DNA from: an uncultured Terrimonas sp.
GTDB lineage: Bacteria > Bacteroidota > Bacteroidia > Chitinophagales > Chitinophagaceae
Assembly (NCBI GenBank): GCA_946886925.1
Contig: CAMPJQ010000088.1
Coordinates: 1 to 8,412 of the forward strand
DNA: 8,412 bases
Direction: 5' to 3'
Shown: in pieces, positions 6,372 through 8,412 of the stretch
How positions within the stretch are numbered: position 1 is the stretch's first letter
Layout: each line of letters opens with the position of its first letter
Notes under the pieces: generated by a model
Told to the model about the DNA's origin: nothing
Database searches by the model: none
The model's input: only the letters and a program-made list of their open reading frames with translations
Program-made: the position numbers and the translations under genes

Positions 6372-8036
6372 TTAGTTGTTTGCTGTGCTAAATTTCACTA
6401 TCCAGAAATCTCCTCCGCCATTGTTGACGCCTACGTCTCCTTTATTATTCGTGTAGGTAGATCCAACTGCAATGCAGTTGCCATCTTTACTGGCATTGAT
6501 ACCATACAATTGATCATCCGAATCGCCACCCATTGTTTTCTTCCATGCCACTGTACCATCATTGTTTAAACCCAATATAAAGTAATCGGAACCACCCTGG
6601 TTGTTGTCAACATCGCCATTGTTATCGCTTTGTGTATATCCGCCAACTACAATTCCATTATCGTGAACGGCTACACTACGCCCGTAATCTGCCGCATTGC
6701 CGCCCAGTGTTTTTTGCCATACCAGTGCCCCGGTTTCGCTGTTCACCCGGGTAACCCAGTAATCTTCATTTCCTTTTGATTGTCCCACATCGCCGGTATT
6801 ATTGCTCTTTGTAATACCTGTTGCCACCAGGGTGTTACCGCCGCCAGCCGCTAATGCATATAGTGCTTCATTACCTGTTCCGCCAAAAGTTTTTGACCAT
6901 ACAATATTGCCATCCCCGGTTAGTCTTACCAGCCAAAAATCTATATTGCCTTTTGTTGCCGGCACATCCCCGTTGTTACTGCTGCTGGCATCGCCGCCTA
7001 TTATCACACCTCCATCAGTTGTAGGAATGATTGACCTGGCTTTTTCGGAACCATTGCCACCCATTGTTTTTTTCCAGATGGTATTACCGTTATTGTTTTC
7101 TAATGCCACTACCCAGTAATCTTCACTCCCCTGGTTATTGCCCACATCACCTGTTTGTTTGCTTGCTGTGTATCCTGCCACTACAATAACCCCCTGGGTG
7201 GTAACAGTTATACCGTTGGGGAAATCATCGTGGCTGCCGCCCAACGTTTTTTTCCAGCGGATATTTCCAGTTCCATCCAGCTTCAGTATCCAATAATCCA
7301 CGCCGCCTTTGTTTTCAGCTACATCACCATTATTGCTGTTGGAGTACCCGCACAATGCATAGCCCCCATCGGGTGTTGCTGCCAGTGAAGTGGGCACATC
7401 ATTGCCATTGCCGCCAAAGGTTTTCTGCCAGTCCAATGTGCCGTTGCCATCAAACTTCACTACCCAAAAATCTATGCCGCCCCTGGTAACGCCTACATCG
7501 CCATCGCCGTTGCTGGAAGTGCTGCCTGCAATTACATGACTGCCATCGGGCAGGGTAACAACAGAATATGCGTACTCGTTGCCGTTACCACCCAGTACTT
7601 TCTTCCATGAAATGGTTACATTGTTCACAAAAACAGGTTGCTCTACCACCAGTTGCCCCGGGCTGGCCTGCCCTTCGGTAAGGCTGGCAGTAACGGTTAC
7701 GGTTCTTTTCTGCCCTGTTACATTATCTTTGGTAACCTTCAGTTTCAGGCTGTCATTGCCTGCACCGCTGGTTTTGTTCAAATCCAGCCAGTCTGCCGGC
7801 TGTGAAAGCGTGATCTTCCATTTGCTGTTCGATTCAATTAACACTGTCACTTCCTGACCGGCAGTGGAAGGCACCTCAATGCTATTGGAATTAAACTTTA
7901 CATGGTAAGAAGGTGGTGTCTCAACTTTTACCTTATCTTTCTTACATCCTGTTGCGGGCACCAGGGCAAGTAACATACTTCCTATAAATAGTTGTTTCTT
8001 TATGGAGTTCCATCTCCGTGCTTTTTGATTCATCAT
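6372..8036 (-). CDS. BACON-domain lipoprotein with seven-bladed beta-propeller repeats
   Basis: This predicted cell-envelope lipoprotein of 554 residues is probably a surface binding or scaffold protein. The N-terminus (KARRWNSIKKQLFIGSMLLALVPATGC) is a lipoprotein signal with candidate lipidated Cys31, followed by KKDK. Residues about 46-135 match a BACON beta-sandwich (EVPSTAGQEVTVLIESNSKWKI, ADWLDLNKTSG, VTGQKRTVTVTA). Residues 142-554 are seven tandem 58-60-residue units with W-x-K-T-x-G-G, a GDV loop and a D-Y/F-W strand, consistent with a closed seven-bladed propeller resembling SBBP-type repeats. No T9SS sorting domain is present. Ligand and enzymatic activity are unknown; no catalytic motif is visible. 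Start choice: the frame is open to an ATG at 8096, but the tandem ATGs at 8036/8033 place the lipoprotein signal correctly, and the extra 20 codons would add a polar stretch before it. It ends just before the shared terminator and has no same-strand neighbour in view. Confidence 0.88.
   Translation of the reverse strand: MMNQKARRWNSIKKQLFIGSMLLALVPATGCKKDKVKVETPPSYHVKFNSNSIEVPSTAGQEVTVLIESNSKWKITLSQPADWLDLNKTSGAGNDSLKLKVTKDNVTGQKRTVTVTASLTEGQASPGQLVVEQPVFVNNVTISWKKVLGGNGNEYAYSVVTLPDGSHVIAGSTSSNGDGDVGVTRGGIDFWVVKFDGNGTLDWQKTFGGNGNDVPTSLAATPDGGYALCGYSNSNNGDVAENKGGVDYWILKLDGTGNIRWKKTLGGSHDDFPNGITVTTQGVIVVAGYTASKQTGDVGNNQGSEDYWVVALENNNGNTIWKKTMGGNGSEKARSIIPTTDGGVIIGGDASSSNNGDVPATKGNIDFWLVRLTGDGNIVWSKTFGGTGNEALYALAAGGGNTLVATGITKSNNTGDVGQSKGNEDYWVTRVNSETGALVWQKTLGGNAADYGRSVAVHDNGIVVGGYTQSDNNGDVDNNQGGSDYFILGLNNDGTVAWKKTMGGDSDDQLYGINASKDGNCIAVGSTYTNNKGDVGVNNGGGDFWIVKFSTANN
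6375..7613 (-). repeat. Seven tandem coding repeats of about 59 codons (propeller blades)
   Basis: Within the lipoprotein gene, conserved tryptophans that start each unit fall at residues 144, 203, 261, 321, 380, 440 and 498, a spacing of 58-60. Each unit reads W-x-K-x-x-G-G, then a variable strand and a Gly/Thr-rich turn, then GDV, and finally D-Y/F-W/F. The repeats are diverged at DNA level (the phrase encoding WKKT-x-GG is the most alike), so this is an old duplication. Confidence 0.9.
7632..7901 (-). other. BACON domain coding segment
   Basis: This segment encodes residues about 46-135 of the lipoprotein. The pattern of strands with a central SNSKWKI and W-L-x-L-x-x-x-S-G-x-G-N-D-S-L is typical of BACON domains. 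These usually sit between a lipid anchor and a functional domain in Bacteroidota surface proteins and act as spacers or, in some proteins, carbohydrate-binding modules. Confidence 0.75.
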
Positions 8037-8310
8037 TACAGATTTTATTTGCTTAAAAATTTCCGCAATACTAATACGATGTGCGGCGGAAATCAATGCT
8101 GTAATGCATGAACTGCAGGATTTGCTTCATGGAGTGGGGTAAGCGATGGTATGGGGGCGCTCAATCACCTTGCAGAAATATTTTTCTCCCTTTTGTATAA
8201 GATATTCAATAACGCAGCAAACAAAACAGTACCGAAAAGAAGCATAATGCAGGAAAGGCAGCAGTTGAATGGTATAGTCAATATACAGCGTCCATCATAT
8301 GCAAAAAATT
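8037..8310. other. Intergenic region without a confident gene
   Basis: The sequence upstream of the lipoprotein holds the leader inverted repeat at 8059-8093 and little else that I can support. I found no TAnnTTTG element on the minus strand within about 200 bases of the start. A 26-codon minus-strand frame (8165-8245) with a hydrophobic core LLFGTVLFAALLNIL is present but unsupported. Confidence 0.5.
8059..8093 (-). promoter_or_regulatory. Inverted repeat in the lipoprotein leader
   Basis: ATTTCCGC (8059-8066) and GCGGAAAT (8086-8093) form a perfect 8-base inverted repeat with a 19-base loop. It ends 22 bases before the chosen ATG at 8036. It could be a leader-mRNA hairpin or an operator. 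Its position suits a non-coding leader and so supports the shorter start over the ATG at 8096. Confidence 0.3.
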
Positions 8311-8332
8311 GGCCCCTGTAAAAACAGGGGCC
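8303..8332 (-). terminator. GC-rich hairpin with a minus-strand T-run
   Basis: GGCCCCTG (8311-8318) pairs perfectly with CAGGGGCC (8325-8332) around a 6-base loop. On the minus strand it is followed by AATTTTTT (8303-8310), the shape of a rho-independent terminator for a leftward transcript entering from beyond the right edge. On the plus strand no T-run follows. There it could instead be a leader hairpin 20 bases before the ATG at 8353. Confidence 0.5.
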
Positions 8333-8352
8333 GCAACCAAAACTAACTGCTT

Positions 8353-8412
8353 ATGAGAAAATTGACTATATTCTATATTGTCTTTATAGTAGACGGATTG
8401 AAAGTAAAATAG
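8353..8412 (+). CDS. Short signal-peptide-like ORF, possibly a leader or truncated gene start
   Basis: ATG at 8353 opens MRKLTIFYIVFIVDGLKVK and ends in TAG at the last base of the window, giving 19 residues. The basic start and hydrophobic core resemble the beginning of an exported Bacteroidota protein, but an Asp interrupts the core and the stop follows at once. The context ACTAACTGCTT before the ATG is a plausible leader. Options are a tiny leader peptide, a gene start broken by a frameshift, or chance. The function is not recognisable. Confidence 0.25.
   Translation: MRKLTIFYIVFIVDGLKVK

Noticed and set aside
6802..7119. Plus-strand open frame of 105 codons opposite the propeller repeats
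   Set aside because: The low-complexity Pro/Leu/Ser translation is an antisense by-product of the Gly/Asn-rich repeats.
6375..7613. Regular repeats that might suggest a CRISPR array or satellite
   Set aside because: The period is about 177 bases, in frame and diverged, and translates into propeller blades; there are no short identical repeats with unique spacers.
8165..8245. 26-codon minus-strand frame encoding a hydrophobic peptide with a basic tail
   Set aside because: It is too short, lacks a promoter or other support, and A/T-rich spacer easily encodes hydrophobic runs.
8278..8412. Minus-strand open frame running in from the right edge
   Set aside because: It reads through the GC-rich terminator-like hairpin and has an unremarkable residue mix, so chance openness is more likely than a gene end.

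Overview
The window looks like chromosomal DNA from a Bacteroidota bacterium, probably a soil or plant-associated member of the Chitinophagaceae or a near relative; the family placement is inference. The signs are a TonB-dependent receptor with an N-terminal carboxypeptidase-regulatory-like domain, a BACON domain on a lipoprotein, starts preceded by A/T-rich sequence instead of Shine-Dalgarno sites, and a TAnnTTTG-type promoter element.

Left part (1-2900): a minus-strand pair. A small Cys-containing, membrane-targeted protein (2374-2742, TTG start) is followed 75 bases later by a 761-residue TonB-dependent outer-membrane receptor (13-2298). A candidate promoter and a palindromic operator-like site lie upstream of the small gene. 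The two genes probably form a nutrient or metal uptake unit; the substrate cannot be read from sequence.

Middle (2901-5864): a secreted 787-residue right-handed beta-helix protein, resembling GH141-type glycoside hydrolases and carrying a C-terminal PDZ-like domain, is on the minus strand. Upstream of it are a short coding-like remnant (5301-5435) and an unrecognised 75-residue ORF (5464-5691).

Right part (5865-8412): a plus-strand DUF1801/YdhG-like cytosolic protein converges on a minus-strand lipoprotein made of a BACON domain and seven about 59-residue beta-propeller repeats. A long hairpin between the converging genes probably terminates both. Beyond the lipoprotein start are about 376 bases with no confident gene. 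They hold an inverted repeat in the lipoprotein leader, a strong hairpin with a T-run on its minus-strand side, and a 19-codon signal-peptide-like ORF that stops exactly at the window edge.

Taken together this is an envelope-oriented region: uptake receptor, exported carbohydrate-active enzyme and surface lipoprotein, with small unknown proteins between them. It contains no tRNA or rRNA gene, CRISPR array, transposase or recognisable defence system. The least explained items are the Cys-rich receptor partner, the beta-helix-PDZ fusion and the short fragments at 5301-5435 and 8353-8412.
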